Assembly (NCBI GenBank): GCA_040289115.1
Contig: PSKS01000006.1
Span: 19,286-83,285 of the forward strand
DNA from: JAUQQI01 sp040289115
GTDB taxonomy: Bacteria; Chloroflexota; Dehalococcoidia; JAUQQI01
Direction of reading: 5' to 3'
DNA length: 64,000 nucleotides
Every line of letters begins with the position of its first letter. Position 1 is the stretch's first letter. Of this stretch, positions 9,441 through 17,023 are shown in pieces. Below the pieces are notes generated by a model. That model saw nothing but the letters and a program-made list of their open reading frames with translations, did no database searches and was not told where the DNA came from. The position numbers and the translations under genes are program-made.

Positions 9441-10097
9441 CTAAAGTCCCTCTTGCGGCGCTATTATATCCCGCGCGCCCAGGTATTTTGCCAGTTCCCA
9501 CTGCCGGACCGACAGGGTCAGGTCGCCGCGGCTCCGCTCCAGAATGCCCCGCACCTGGTCGGTGAGCCGCCTTAGGCCCCCGGTCATGCCGTCGGGGTAA
9601 TCGAGGGCGACGAGGACCTCATAGATGGTGTCCATTGTCCCCAAGATCTCCTCGGCCCGGCCCAGCTGGCCAGTCCGGATCAGGTCCAGCAGGTGGCGTC
9701 TAAGCTCACCGACGGCCTCCGCCAGGCCCTGGAGGTAACTTAAAGGCTCCACCTTAAGCTCATCCGGGCCGGGAACGGGCCGGTTGGCAATGACGGCAAA
9801 GGTCACGTGGGCCTCCACCAGCTCCTTGGCGGCATCGCCGATGAAGCCGGCCCAGAGCACGTCCGGGTGTTCGGCCAGCAGGTCGGTGGCGACCTGGAGC
9901 TTCTGGCGGCCCTCAGCCAGAAGGGCTTCGGCCGCTTCAAACTCGCCCCGGTGGACGGCTCGGACAGCGTTGGCCGCCGTCCGCACCACCTCCCGGGCCA
10001 GCTTTAGGGCTTCCTCCCGGGCGGCGTACTTGGCATCCAAGTGTTCCCGGATCCGGTCGATGGTCTCGTAAAATTCGGGTGTTCGCAGCATCCTCAC
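9441..10097 (-). CDS. Translin-family protein
   Basis: The 218-residue, mostly alpha-helical protein resembles archaeal and bacterial translin-like proteins. Features seen are N-terminal heptad-rich helices (IDRIREHLDAKYAAREEALKLAR), a central acidic HVTFAVIANRPVPGPDEL segment and the C-terminal DLTLSVRQWELAKYL typical of the fold. Eukaryotic translin binds RNA and single-stranded DNA and forms an octameric ring with TRAX. The bacterial role is not established. The acidic catalytic residues of TRAX cannot be assigned confidently here. The GTG start at 10097 overlaps the stop of thiE (GTGA), so the two are translationally coupled. Automated pipelines sometimes call such proteins haloacid dehalogenase, but no HAD motif is seen. 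Confidence 0.7.
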   Translation of the reverse strand: MRMLRTPEFYETIDRIREHLDAKYAAREEALKLAREVVRTAANAVRAVHRGEFEAAEALLAEGRQKLQVATDLLAEHPDVLWAGFIGDAAKELVEAHVTFAVIANRPVPGPDELKVEPLSYLQGLAEAVGELRRHLLDLIRTGQLGRAEEILGTMDTIYEVLVALDYPDGMTGGLRRLTDQVRGILERSRGDLTLSVRQWELAKYLGARDIIAPQEGL

Positions 10098-10777
10098 CTC
10101 AGGCCGGCTTCGGCCCGGGCAATAAGCTCGGCCGCGGCGGCCGCCGGGTCTTCGGCGGCGCAGACGGCGCTTATCACCGCAAAGGCGTCGGCCCCGGCCC
10201 GAACCACCTCGGCCACATTTTCGGGGGTGATCCCCCCAATGGCCACCACCGGCAGGCCCAGGCCTGCCGCCTTAATTTGGCGAATGGTGTCGAGGCCGGC
10301 CGGCCGGGTATCCGTCTTGGTGGCCGTGGGAAAGATTGACCCGACCCCAACGTAGTCGGCCCCGTCGTCCCGGGCCTTGCGGGCCTCGGCCAGGTTATTC
10401 GTCGAGCACCCGATAACTGTCGTCGGCGGCAGGATGCGCCGCAGCTCGGCGACGGGCAGGTCCTTCTGGCCCACGTGGACCCCATCGGCCCCGGCCACGA
10501 GGGCCAGATCGGCGTGGTCATTCACAATGAAGAGCACCCCGGCCTCCCGGCAAAGGTCCCGGAGCCGCCGGACCTCGGGCAACATTTCACCCTTCATTTT
10601 TACTTTATCACGATACTGGACGACCCGGGCGCCGGCCCGGATGGCACCCTCGGCAACGGCGACCACGTCCCGGCCGCGGGTGGCCTGTGGGTCAACTATG
10701 AGGTAAAGGCCCCGGACCCCCTGCCGGGCGAGCTCCAGGCTGGGACGGGTTACGGATTGGTGGTCCGCTCCGACCAC
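10094..10777 (-). CDS. thiE: Thiamine-phosphate synthase ThiE
   Basis: The enzyme joins hydroxymethylpyrimidine-PP and thiazole-phosphate to make thiamine phosphate in the cytoplasm. The 227-residue TIM barrel shows VVQYRDK near residue 52, FIVNDHADLAL, DGVHVGQKDLP, VGVGSIFPTATKTD and VVAIGGI, which are the phosphate- and Mg-binding motifs of ThiE. The usual GxSTHN reads GCSTNN, a mild deviation that probably leaves the enzyme active. The GTG start at 10777 overlaps the end of the preceding FmdB gene by 28 bases, and the 3' end overlaps the translin gene. No other thiamine genes are in the window. Confidence 0.93.
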   Translation of the reverse strand: MVGADHQSVTRPSLELARQGVRGLYLIVDPQATRGRDVVAVAEGAIRAGARVVQYRDKVKMKGEMLPEVRRLRDLCREAGVLFIVNDHADLALVAGADGVHVGQKDLPVAELRRILPPTTVIGCSTNNLAEARKARDDGADYVGVGSIFPTATKTDTRPAGLDTIRQIKAAGLGLPVVAIGGITPENVAEVVRAGADAFAVISAVCAAEDPAAAAAELIARAEAGLR

Positions 10778-11121
10778 GGGGTTTCGTACTCCTTGAGCAG
10801 TTCCCCCGAGCGGGCCTTCTCAACGACCTCATCAAAACCGGGCGGGAGCTCGACGCCAAGTTCTTTAAGCCGCTTCTTGGCCCAGAGGCCGATGTTGCGG
10901 CTGTCCTTGTAGTACTCCTCGGTGGGGTGGTCGATGGCCGAACCCAGCTCCGCCATCCGGTCGGCCTCGGACTTGTGGACGGCGAAGCGGGAAAAGAGCC
11001 GCCTAAGACCGCGGCCGCCACACTCGGGGCAGGCCGGTTCGGCCTCGGCCTGGCGGACCGAGAAGTAAAAGAGACCGACCTTGCGGCCGCAGTTTGGGCA
11101 CAGATACTCGTAGATGGGCAT
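10750..11121 (-). CDS. FmdB-family zinc ribbon protein (copy 2)
   Basis: The 123-residue protein starts with MPIYEYLCPNCGR and has a second CPECGG, giving a four-cysteine zinc ribbon of the FmdB/CxxC_CXXC_SSSS family (about 45 residues). A charged helical tail follows (EEYYKDSRNIGLWAKKRLKE). ATG 11121 is chosen because the family always begins at MPIYEY; an in-frame extension to 11169 overlaps the preceding copy. Function is unknown; a regulatory or nucleic-acid role has been suggested for the family. It begins 1 base after the stop of a paralogue of similar design. Confidence 0.8.
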   Translation of the reverse strand: MPIYEYLCPNCGRKVGLFYFSVRQAEAEPACPECGGRGLRRLFSRFAVHKSEADRMAELGSAIDHPTEEYYKDSRNIGLWAKKRLKELGVELPPGFDEVVEKARSGELLKEYETPWSERTTNP

Positions 11122-11122
11122 T

Positions 11123-11503
11123 TTAAAGCTCGTCCCCGCCTTCGCTGGGCTCGCCCTCGTCCGCCTCACCCCCCAGCTCCTCGGGCACCTCGCCGGCCTC
11201 TAGCCGGTCCACCATCTCGTCGAACTCCGGCCCCATGTCCTCACCAAGCTGCTTACTAAAGCGGCGGGCCCAGCGGGCCACGCTGCGGGGGTCGTTCTCA
11301 TCCAGGTCGGCAAAGTTGCTCGGGTCGGCCAGTTGCTCCAGTCGGTCCTCTTCGGAGCGCACAAAGGCAAAGCTGGAGATGAGCCGCCGGACGTCGGTGC
11401 TACCGCAGTGGGAGCAGGTCGGCTCGAAAACACTGTATACGCTTGGGACGAAGATGGTGGATTTGCGCCGGCACTGGTTACAGCGGTACTCGTAGATCGG
11501 CAT
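11123..11503 (-). CDS. FmdB-family zinc ribbon protein (copy 1)
   Basis: The 126-residue protein begins MPIYEYRCNQCRRK and has CSHCGS later, forming a zinc ribbon. The tail is rich in acidic residues (EADEGEPSEGGDEL). After the ribbon both copies share RRL.S.FA..SE.DR, indicating tandem duplication followed by divergence. Biochemical function is unknown. It sits between yraN and the second FmdB copy in the leftward run, with tight spacing. Confidence 0.8.
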   Translation of the reverse strand: MPIYEYRCNQCRRKSTIFVPSVYSVFEPTCSHCGSTDVRRLISSFAFVRSEEDRLEQLADPSNFADLDENDPRSVARWARRFSKQLGEDMGPEFDEMVDRLEAGEVPEELGGEADEGEPSEGGDEL

Positions 11504-11545
11504 AGGCTAACCGGCCCACGGTTTTTGTTTATAGCGACCCTTTGA

Positions 11546-11926
11546 TTATAGCAGGTCGGGCGGGACCTCCAGGGCGTTTTCGATGTGCTCCAGCCGGCGA
11601 GGTTGGCCGGCCCCGTCCAATTCGACCCCGATAAAGTCGAACCGGGCCTGCGGGGAAAGCTCCAGGTGGCCGGCCCGATATTCGAGGGCCGCCTGAACCA
11701 GCCGTTTTAGTTTACGGGCCGTGATGGATTCGGCCGCCCCCACCAGGCCTCCGGCCCGCCGGGCCCGGACCTCGACGAAGACGAGACAATCGTCCTTCTC
11801 GGCGATAATGTCCACCTCGCCGAACCGGGTCCGGAAGTTCATTTCCTTGATGGTATACCCCTGGCTTACCAGGTAGTCCCGGGCGGCCCGTTCGGCCCGG
11901 CGGCCGGCCTCACCCGTCCGGGACAT
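11546..11926 (-). CDS. YraN family (UPF0102) endonuclease-like protein
   Basis: The 126-residue protein has the Holliday-junction-resolvase-like nuclease fold of UPF0102. Key motif: FRTRFGEVDIIAEKDDCLVF followed by VEVRARR, with the acidic Asp and Glu and the basic residue of a PD-(D/E)xK active site. It overlaps the 3' end of rnhB by 17 bases. The rnhB-yraN pairing is widespread in bacteria and supports both calls. The biological role remains uncharacterised. Confidence 0.9.
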   Translation of the reverse strand: MSRTGEAGRRAERAARDYLVSQGYTIKEMNFRTRFGEVDIIAEKDDCLVFVEVRARRAGGLVGAAESITARKLKRLVQAALEYRAGHLELSPQARFDFIGVELDGAGQPRRLEHIENALEVPPDLL

Positions 11927-12548
11927 CCCTGGTCAGCACCTCGGCCACCGGCCGGAACCGGCGCCGGTGGGCCGGCGATGGGCCGAGCTCGGCCAGCCGG
12001 CGCAGATGCTCGGCGGTGGGGTAGCCTTTATGTCGGGCGAAGTCGTAGCCCGGGTATTTCCGGTCAAGGCAGGCCATAAGCCGGTCGCGGGTTACCTTGG
12101 CGATGATGGAAGCGGCGGCCACCGAAACTGACCGCTGTTCCCCCTGAACGAGGGATACTTCGGGCAGACCGATGCCCAGGGACCAGGGCCCGTCCACAAG
12201 GACGCAGTCAGGGGCAACCTTAAGCCCCTCCACGGCCCTGACCATGGCCAGCAGGCTCGCCCGGCCGATGCCGAGCTCCTCGATTTCGTTCACCTCGGCC
12301 TGCCCCACCCCCCAGGCGCGGGCGCAGGCGGTGATTACCCCGAAGGCCCTTTCCCGTTCTCCCGGGGTCAGCAGTTTGCTATCGATAACGGGGCACTCGG
12401 GCACCCAATCCCACGGCTCGGGCAGGATTACCGCGGCCGCCACCACCGGGCCGGCCAGGGCCCCCCGCCCGGCCTCATCCACCCCGGCTACAGCCCGGAA
12501 TCCGGCCCGGTAAAGGGCAAATTCGACGTCGGCCGGCGCCCGCGTCAT
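11910..12548 (-). CDS. rnhB: Ribonuclease HII
   Basis: The enzyme cuts RNA in RNA-DNA hybrids and removes misincorporated ribonucleotides. The 212 residues show the RNase HII metal-binding acids: Asp24 and Glu25 in AGVDEAGRGALAGPVVAAA, an Asp in CVLVDG, and the acidic and Lys-containing ASIIAKVTRDRLM region. DSKLLTPGERE and YDFARHKGYPT are also typical. The length matches the family. The ATG at 12548 overlaps the TGA of the penicillin-binding protein gene (ATGA), so translation is coupled. Confidence 0.96.
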   Translation of the reverse strand: MTRAPADVEFALYRAGFRAVAGVDEAGRGALAGPVVAAAVILPEPWDWVPECPVIDSKLLTPGERERAFGVITACARAWGVGQAEVNEIEELGIGRASLLAMVRAVEGLKVAPDCVLVDGPWSLGIGLPEVSLVQGEQRSVSVAAASIIAKVTRDRLMACLDRKYPGYDFARHKGYPTAEHLRRLAELGPSPAHRRRFRPVAEVLTRDVPDG

Positions 12549-13984
12549 TTCACCGCGGCCAGGGCGGCCCGCAAAACCTGGGAGGCCAGGGGGGCAGCCA
12601 CCTGGGTACTGGCGCCCCCCTCTTCAACCACCAGGGCCACAACCACCCGGGGGTTTTCGGCCGGGGCAAAGCCGATGAACCAGGAGTGGGCCGGGCGACC
12701 CGGTACAGCCTCGGCGGTCCCGGTCTTGCCGGCCACTGTTACCCCCGAAACCCTGGCCGGCCGGGCCCAGCCCTCGGCCACCGAGACGGTCATAAACGTT
12801 CGGAGTTGGCGGGCCACGTCGGGCCCGATGGCCTGCCGCCAGGTTTCGGCCGGCCGGTCGGCCAGCAGGCGGGGCCGGGGAACTTTGCCGTCGGCGGCCA
12901 CGGCCGCGGCCACCAGGGCCATCTGGAGGGGCGTAACCAGCAGTTCCCCCTGGCCTATGCCTGTGGAGGCTAGGGCGTACTGGGCCTCGGGGCCAGTAAA
13001 GAAGTCCGGCCGCTGCTGGAGCCGGCTCGGGACAACCGGCAGTTCGAAGGGAATCGGCGCTTCAAAGCCGAAACGGCGGGCGTAATCCAACAGGGCCGGG
13101 GCTCCGAGGCGGAGGGCTAGGTTGGCGTGGGTTACGTTACAGCTCCAGGCGTAGGCATGGGCCAGGTCCAGCCGCACCCGGTTGCCCGAGGCCAGCAGGT
13201 AGATGTTCCCGCAGTTGACAAAGCCGTTGGTGTGCCAGGGGACCGGGTGAGAGGCGTCCTGGGGGTTAAGCTGGTATTCAAAGGCTTCGTCGGGCCTTAC
13301 TGCCCCCAGCTCCAGGGCCGCCGCCAGGGTGACCGTCTTAAAGGTGGAACCTGGGGCGTATTGGCCCTGGGTCGCCCGGTTAAGAAGGGGCGCCCCGCCG
13401 TCGGCCTGCAGCGTCCGAAGGTAGCCCAAAGCGGCCTCCTGGGGCTGACCGGCCGCCAGGCGGTTCGGGTCGAAGGTGGGGCTTGAGACCAGGGCTAGGA
13501 CGGCGCCGTCGGGGGTCATGACCACCGCCGCCCCGGGCCGCCCCCCGAAGAGCCGGAATATCTGGGCCTGAAGGTTGGCATCTAGGGTAAGCCGGACGTC
13601 CCGGGCGGCCACGCCGGCCTGAAGGGTCCAGGGCCACTGAGGCCAGCGGACCTGCTGGAGGGTGTCGTTGGCCACCGCCTCCACCCCGGCCCGGCCCAGG
13701 CTCGGGTTGAAATAACCCACCACCGGGGCGGCCTCCGGCACCGGGTACTCCCGGCGGTAAATCCCGTCGGGTCCGGCCGCCGACCTGGCCAGTACCACCC
13801 CGTTCCGGTCCAAGATGGCCCCCCGTGGGCTCCGGAGGAGCAGGTCCAGTGGCCGGCTGTTTTCCGGCCGCCTAAGGAGCTCCGGGGCCGCTATAACCTG
13901 CCAGTAGCCGAAGGCCAGGGCCACCAGGGCTAGGCCAGCGTAGAGGGCGAGGCCAACCTGGTAGATGCCGCGGTTCGGGACCAT
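12545..13984 (-). CDS. Class B penicillin-binding protein (FtsI/PbpA-like transpeptidase)
   Basis: The 479-residue D,D-transpeptidase crosslinks peptidoglycan outside the membrane. A single membrane segment near residues 10-30 (YQVGLALYAGLALVALAFGY) is followed by a short dimerisation region and the transpeptidase domain. Its motifs are SxxK in APGSTFKTV (Ser near 211), SxN as SCN in WSCNVTHAN (near 281) and KTGT in AGKTGTAEA (near 419). ATG 13984 lies 1 base after the qng1 stop; a longer in-frame opening reaches into qng1 and lacks family features. Size and layout match the PbpA/PBP2-like group found beside ftsW or rodA, but no such partner is present here. Confidence 0.9.
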   Translation of the reverse strand: MVPNRGIYQVGLALYAGLALVALAFGYWQVIAAPELLRRPENSRPLDLLLRSPRGAILDRNGVVLARSAAGPDGIYRREYPVPEAAPVVGYFNPSLGRAGVEAVANDTLQQVRWPQWPWTLQAGVAARDVRLTLDANLQAQIFRLFGGRPGAAVVMTPDGAVLALVSSPTFDPNRLAAGQPQEAALGYLRTLQADGGAPLLNRATQGQYAPGSTFKTVTLAAALELGAVRPDEAFEYQLNPQDASHPVPWHTNGFVNCGNIYLLASGNRVRLDLAHAYAWSCNVTHANLALRLGAPALLDYARRFGFEAPIPFELPVVPSRLQQRPDFFTGPEAQYALASTGIGQGELLVTPLQMALVAAAVAADGKVPRPRLLADRPAETWRQAIGPDVARQLRTFMTVSVAEGWARPARVSGVTVAGKTGTAEAVPGRPAHSWFIGFAPAENPRVVVALVVEEGGASTQVAAPLASQVLRAALAAVK

Positions 13985-13985
13985 C

Positions 13986-14945
13986 TCAGTAAAACACCGT
14001 CCGGGTCCGGTGGCGGGGCACCGCCTTATACTTCGGCTCCTGGCCCCGGTTCCAGAGCAGGTAATCCAGCTCCCGGGCCGAAACCGGCCGACCGGCCCGG
14101 CGTAGTTCGGCCACCATGAGCTCGGCGGCATGCACAGCGCAGGCCCGGATCTCGACCTCTTCGGCTGAGCCTTGGGGGATCAGCTCCCCCCGGTCGACCC
14201 GCTCGGCCAGAACCGGGTCGTAGATAAGGACCCCGTCCACCCGCAAGACGTGGGGTACCAGATTATCGGCGAAGATGGTCAGCCCGTCGATATCCCGAAA
14301 GTAGCCGTAACCCCGGCCCTGGAAAGCCAGCCAGAGGTCGGCGCAGGTGAGCTGGGCCCGCTTGTAAAAGGCAACTTCGAAGCCCCGGTAAGGGGCCACG
14401 TCCCGGAAGAAGGGCATCTCGGCCAGGATATATATAAGCCTTTCAGCCGAATGGTCGGCGGCCTCAACCAGGCGGACAAAATCGCCGCCAAAGCGACCCA
14501 AGAGGAGGCGGCCCAGGTCGTTAAGGGCCCGGGCGAATAGACCCATAAGTTCGGTGCGGGGGCCGCCGTCCGGCTCCTGGCCGAAGATGCGGTGGCAGTC
14601 GGCCGGAGTGATTTCGGTCAGGGTTTGGGCATCCGGGGGGCCGTGGGCCTCGAAGTAATCTTTAAGGGCGGAGGCAATCGTAAAATAGCCCGAAAGGCCG
14701 GGCCGCTTTTGGAGCTGGGGGAAATATCCGGAGCCGAAATTGACGGTATCCAGGGTGAGAATGTAAGCCAGGGTCGCCTCAGGCGGCCCAAAGAAGTGAT
14801 ACCTGGGGTCGAGCTGAAGTTTGCCCAGCCGGTCGAGGGGCAAACTCCGGGCGTAGGGCCCAATCCGGTCGGCGGCGACCCGAACGAACTGGGCCTGCTG
14901 GGCAACCTGGGCGCAGGATTGTCTTATCCGGTCAAATATGGTCAT
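13986..14945 (-). CDS. Queuosine 5'-phosphate N-glycosylase/hydrolase (Qng1, DUF2419)
   Basis: Known Qng1/DUF2419 proteins release queuine from queuosine monophosphate, allowing salvage of the tRNA wobble base. The 319-residue protein shows the family hallmarks: YILTLDTVNFGSGYFP near residue 65, SAERLIYILAEMPFFRDVA, DIDGLTIFADNLVPHVLR, and the closing segment ELDYLLWNRGQEPKYKAV followed by PRHRTRTVFY. This is from family memory; no search was run. It leads the long leftward gene run (ATG 14945) and faces the aldehyde dehydrogenase gene across a 108-base intergenic region. Queuine transport and tgt genes are not in the window. Confidence 0.82.
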   Translation of the reverse strand: MTIFDRIRQSCAQVAQQAQFVRVAADRIGPYARSLPLDRLGKLQLDPRYHFFGPPEATLAYILTLDTVNFGSGYFPQLQKRPGLSGYFTIASALKDYFEAHGPPDAQTLTEITPADCHRIFGQEPDGGPRTELMGLFARALNDLGRLLLGRFGGDFVRLVEAADHSAERLIYILAEMPFFRDVAPYRGFEVAFYKRAQLTCADLWLAFQGRGYGYFRDIDGLTIFADNLVPHVLRVDGVLIYDPVLAERVDRGELIPQGSAEEVEIRACAVHAAELMVAELRRAGRPVSARELDYLLWNRGQEPKYKAVPRHRTRTVFY

Positions 14946-15053
14946 GGGCTTAGGTTGTAAAATTTCAGGGCGGGCTTAAACCGACCGCACCATCCCAATT
15001 TTCCGACAGCCCGGCCTCGGTCCTCAAATTCCGGCGGAACAGGAGGTTGACCG

Positions 15054-16478
15054 ATGGGCGAAGTGACCAAGATCTTCGTCGCCGGTGAATGGGTTGAAGG
15101 CGAAGGGGACCTTATCGAGGACAAGAACCCGTACAACGGCGAGACGGTTGCCGTCGTTCGGCGGGCCAGTGCCCGGCAGATGGAGCTGGCCATTGAGGCG
15201 GCCGCTGAAGCCTTTAAGGCTTACCGGCGGGTGCCGGCCTACAAGCGGGCCGATATGCTCCTGACCGTCAGCCAGAAGATTGCCGCCCGGCAGGAGGAAC
15301 TGGCCCGAACTATCGCCCTGGAGGTGGCCAAGCCCATCCGGACGGCCCGGGCCGAAGTTGCCCGGGCCGTCTACACCTTCCGGATCGCCTCGGAAGAGGC
15401 CCGGCGGGTTGGGGGCGAGTACGTGCCGATGGATGCGGTCCCGGCCGGGGAGGGGCGGGTTGGGTACTTTTACCGGCAGCCGGTGGGGGTTGTTGGGGCG
15501 ATTACCCCCTTTAACTTTCCCCTTAACCTGGTTGCCCACAAGGTGGCCCCGGCCCTGGCCGCGGGCAACACCGTGGTGGTAAAGCCCACCGAGAAGGCGC
15601 CCCTAACCGCCCTTAAGCTGGCCGAGATCCTGGAAGAAGCCGGCTTCCCGCCCGGCACCGTGAGCGTCGTGCCAGCCAGCGCCGAGGTGACGGACATCCT
15701 CCTGACCAGCCCGAAGGTGCGCAAGATAAGCTTTACCGGCAGCGTCCCGGTGGGCAAGTATATCCGGGACCGGGTTGGGCTCAAGAAGGTTACCCTTGAG
15801 CTTGGGTCTAACTCGGCCAACATCATCTTCCCCAGCGCCGACCTGGAGCGGGCGGTGGATGCGACCGTATTCGGGGCTTTTGCCCATGCGGGCCAGTCGT
15901 GCATCTCGGTCCAGCGCATTTATCTGCATAAAGATATTGAGCAGGCGTTTCTCGACCGGTTTGTGCCCAGGGTTGAGGCCCTAAAACTGGGGGATCCCCT
16001 GCTTGAGGAGACCGATGTGGGGCCGATGATCGACGAACCGGCAGCCCAGAAGGTGGAGTCCTGGGTTATCGAGGCCCGGGAGGCCGGGGCGGCCCTGCTT
16101 ACGGGCGGGCGGCGGGAGGCCAACATGTTCTGGCCGACGGTTCTGACCCGAACCACCCCGGAGATGAAGGTGGTGTGCGAGGAGGTCTTTGCGCCCCTGG
16201 TAGCTGTGGCGACCTTCAGCACCGTGGATGAGGCCATCCAGCAGGTGAACTTGTCAAACTACGGCCTCAATGCGGCCGTTTTTACCCGGGACCTGGGGGA
16301 GACCCTGCGGTGTATCGACGAGCTGGAAGTGGGCCAGGTTATCGTAAACGATGCGTCCAACTTCCGGGCCGACCATATGCCGTACGGCGGGGTGAAAGAC
16401 AGCGGCCTTGGGCGGGAAGGCCTCCGATATGCCATCGAGGAGATGACCGAAATTAAGCTGGCGGTGATTCGGCCGTAA
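15054..16478 (+). CDS. NAD(P)-dependent aldehyde dehydrogenase
   Basis: The 474-residue protein belongs to the aldehyde dehydrogenase superfamily. Cofactor-binding motifs are ITPFNFPLN and VVVKPTEKAP, and FTGSVPVGK lies near residue 230. The general-base Glu is in ELGSNSANI (near 249), and the catalytic Cys is in HAGQSCISVQR (near 282). The C-terminal PYGGVKDSGLGREG is also typical. Overall wording (FVAGEWVEG, NPYNGETV, DVGPMID) is close to lactaldehyde, succinate-semialdehyde or NADP-glyceraldehyde-3-phosphate dehydrogenases, and the substrate is not decidable. AGGAGGT lies 5 bases before ATG 15054. It appears to be a single-gene unit. Confidence 0.92.
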   Translation: MGEVTKIFVAGEWVEGEGDLIEDKNPYNGETVAVVRRASARQMELAIEAAAEAFKAYRRVPAYKRADMLLTVSQKIAARQEELARTIALEVAKPIRTARAEVARAVYTFRIASEEARRVGGEYVPMDAVPAGEGRVGYFYRQPVGVVGAITPFNFPLNLVAHKVAPALAAGNTVVVKPTEKAPLTALKLAEILEEAGFPPGTVSVVPASAEVTDILLTSPKVRKISFTGSVPVGKYIRDRVGLKKVTLELGSNSANIIFPSADLERAVDATVFGAFAHAGQSCISVQRIYLHKDIEQAFLDRFVPRVEALKLGDPLLEETDVGPMIDEPAAQKVESWVIEAREAGAALLTGGRREANMFWPTVLTRTTPEMKVVCEEVFAPLVAVATFSTVDEAIQQVNLSNYGLNAAVFTRDLGETLRCIDELEVGQVIVNDASNFRADHMPYGGVKDSGLGREGLRYAIEEMTEIKLAVIRP

Positions 16479-16488
16479 ACGGCACTTA

Positions 16489-16522
16489 GGGCCGGAGGCC
16501 CCACGGAACCATCAGGTTCTTT
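16489..16522 (+). terminator. Weak terminator-like hairpins after the aldehyde dehydrogenase
   Basis: Two small hairpins follow the stop: gggcc gga ggccc, then gaacc atca ggttc, the latter followed by only three T residues. They may act as a weak terminator for the aldehyde dehydrogenase. Confidence 0.35.
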
Positions 16523-16580
16523 GCCGCGGGAGCTTCACCTGGAGACAGCAGGACTACCCCATACTACCATGCCGCTAACC

Positions 16581-16696
16581 GAAGGGTGAACCCCCCGGGT
16601 GGTCCGGAAGCGGCTGGGCCATTCCCAGTTTTGCCCGACCTGCAGCGGGAGACAGCCCCCTTCAGCTACTTCCACCAACTCCCACCAAATATATAG
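16581..16696 (+). pseudogene. Tyrosine recombinase (integrase) C-terminal remnant
   Basis: Short stretches in two frames resemble the end of a phage-type integrase. From 16593 the frame reads PRVVRKRLGHSQF, matching the family block around P-R-V-V-x-x-R-L-G-H-S. From 16631 another frame reads LPDLQRETAPFSYFHQL, matching the usual segment after the catalytic Tyr. The Tyr-containing part between them (normally TTLDTYSHV) is missing, and a frameshift also precedes PRVV. The remnant points toward the 3' end of tRNA-Phe, the usual position of an integrase beside its attachment site. The resemblance is by eye only. Confidence 0.6.
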
Positions 16697-16740
16697 CGGC
16701 CAGCTAAGCATAAACCATTAGCTGGCCGCTATATATTTGG
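16684..16740. repeat. Perfect 22-bp inverted repeat (palindromic hairpin) beside tRNA-Phe
   Basis: The arms at 16685-16706 and 16719-16740 are exact reverse complements, beginning ccaaatatatagcggccagc and separated by 12 bases; one more A-T pair makes 23 bp. On the plus strand it is followed by tcttttgttgg, so it could be the terminator of the lost integrase gene. Its length and perfection also fit a miniature mobile repeat or a recombination site. Confidence 0.85.
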
Positions 16741-16748
16741 TCTTTTGT

Positions 16749-16824
<76 letters not shown>

Positions 16825-16857
16825 GGGCAGCCCAAAAACCTGTAACCACCAAACCTA

Positions 16858-16887
16858 AGTATAACCCCAACAAACCGCCCCTGCCAA
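16858..16887 (-). promoter_or_regulatory. Sigma-70-like promoter for tRNA-Phe
   Basis: On the minus strand, -35 TTGGCA (16882-16887) and -10 TATACT (16858-16863) are separated by 18 bases. The expected start lies about 25 bases before the tRNA 5' end. Confidence 0.65.
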
Positions 16888-17023
16888 GGCCGGCCTACCG
16901 GGGCTTTTGCGAAACTTCGTCACCTGCGGCGTACGCTGAGGCTCAGTCGGCGGTGGGTTTATATAATAAACTTAAAGGGAAGCGGCAGAAGTTGTCAGTC
17001 CGGGGTCGTAGGGAGCAAAGGCC

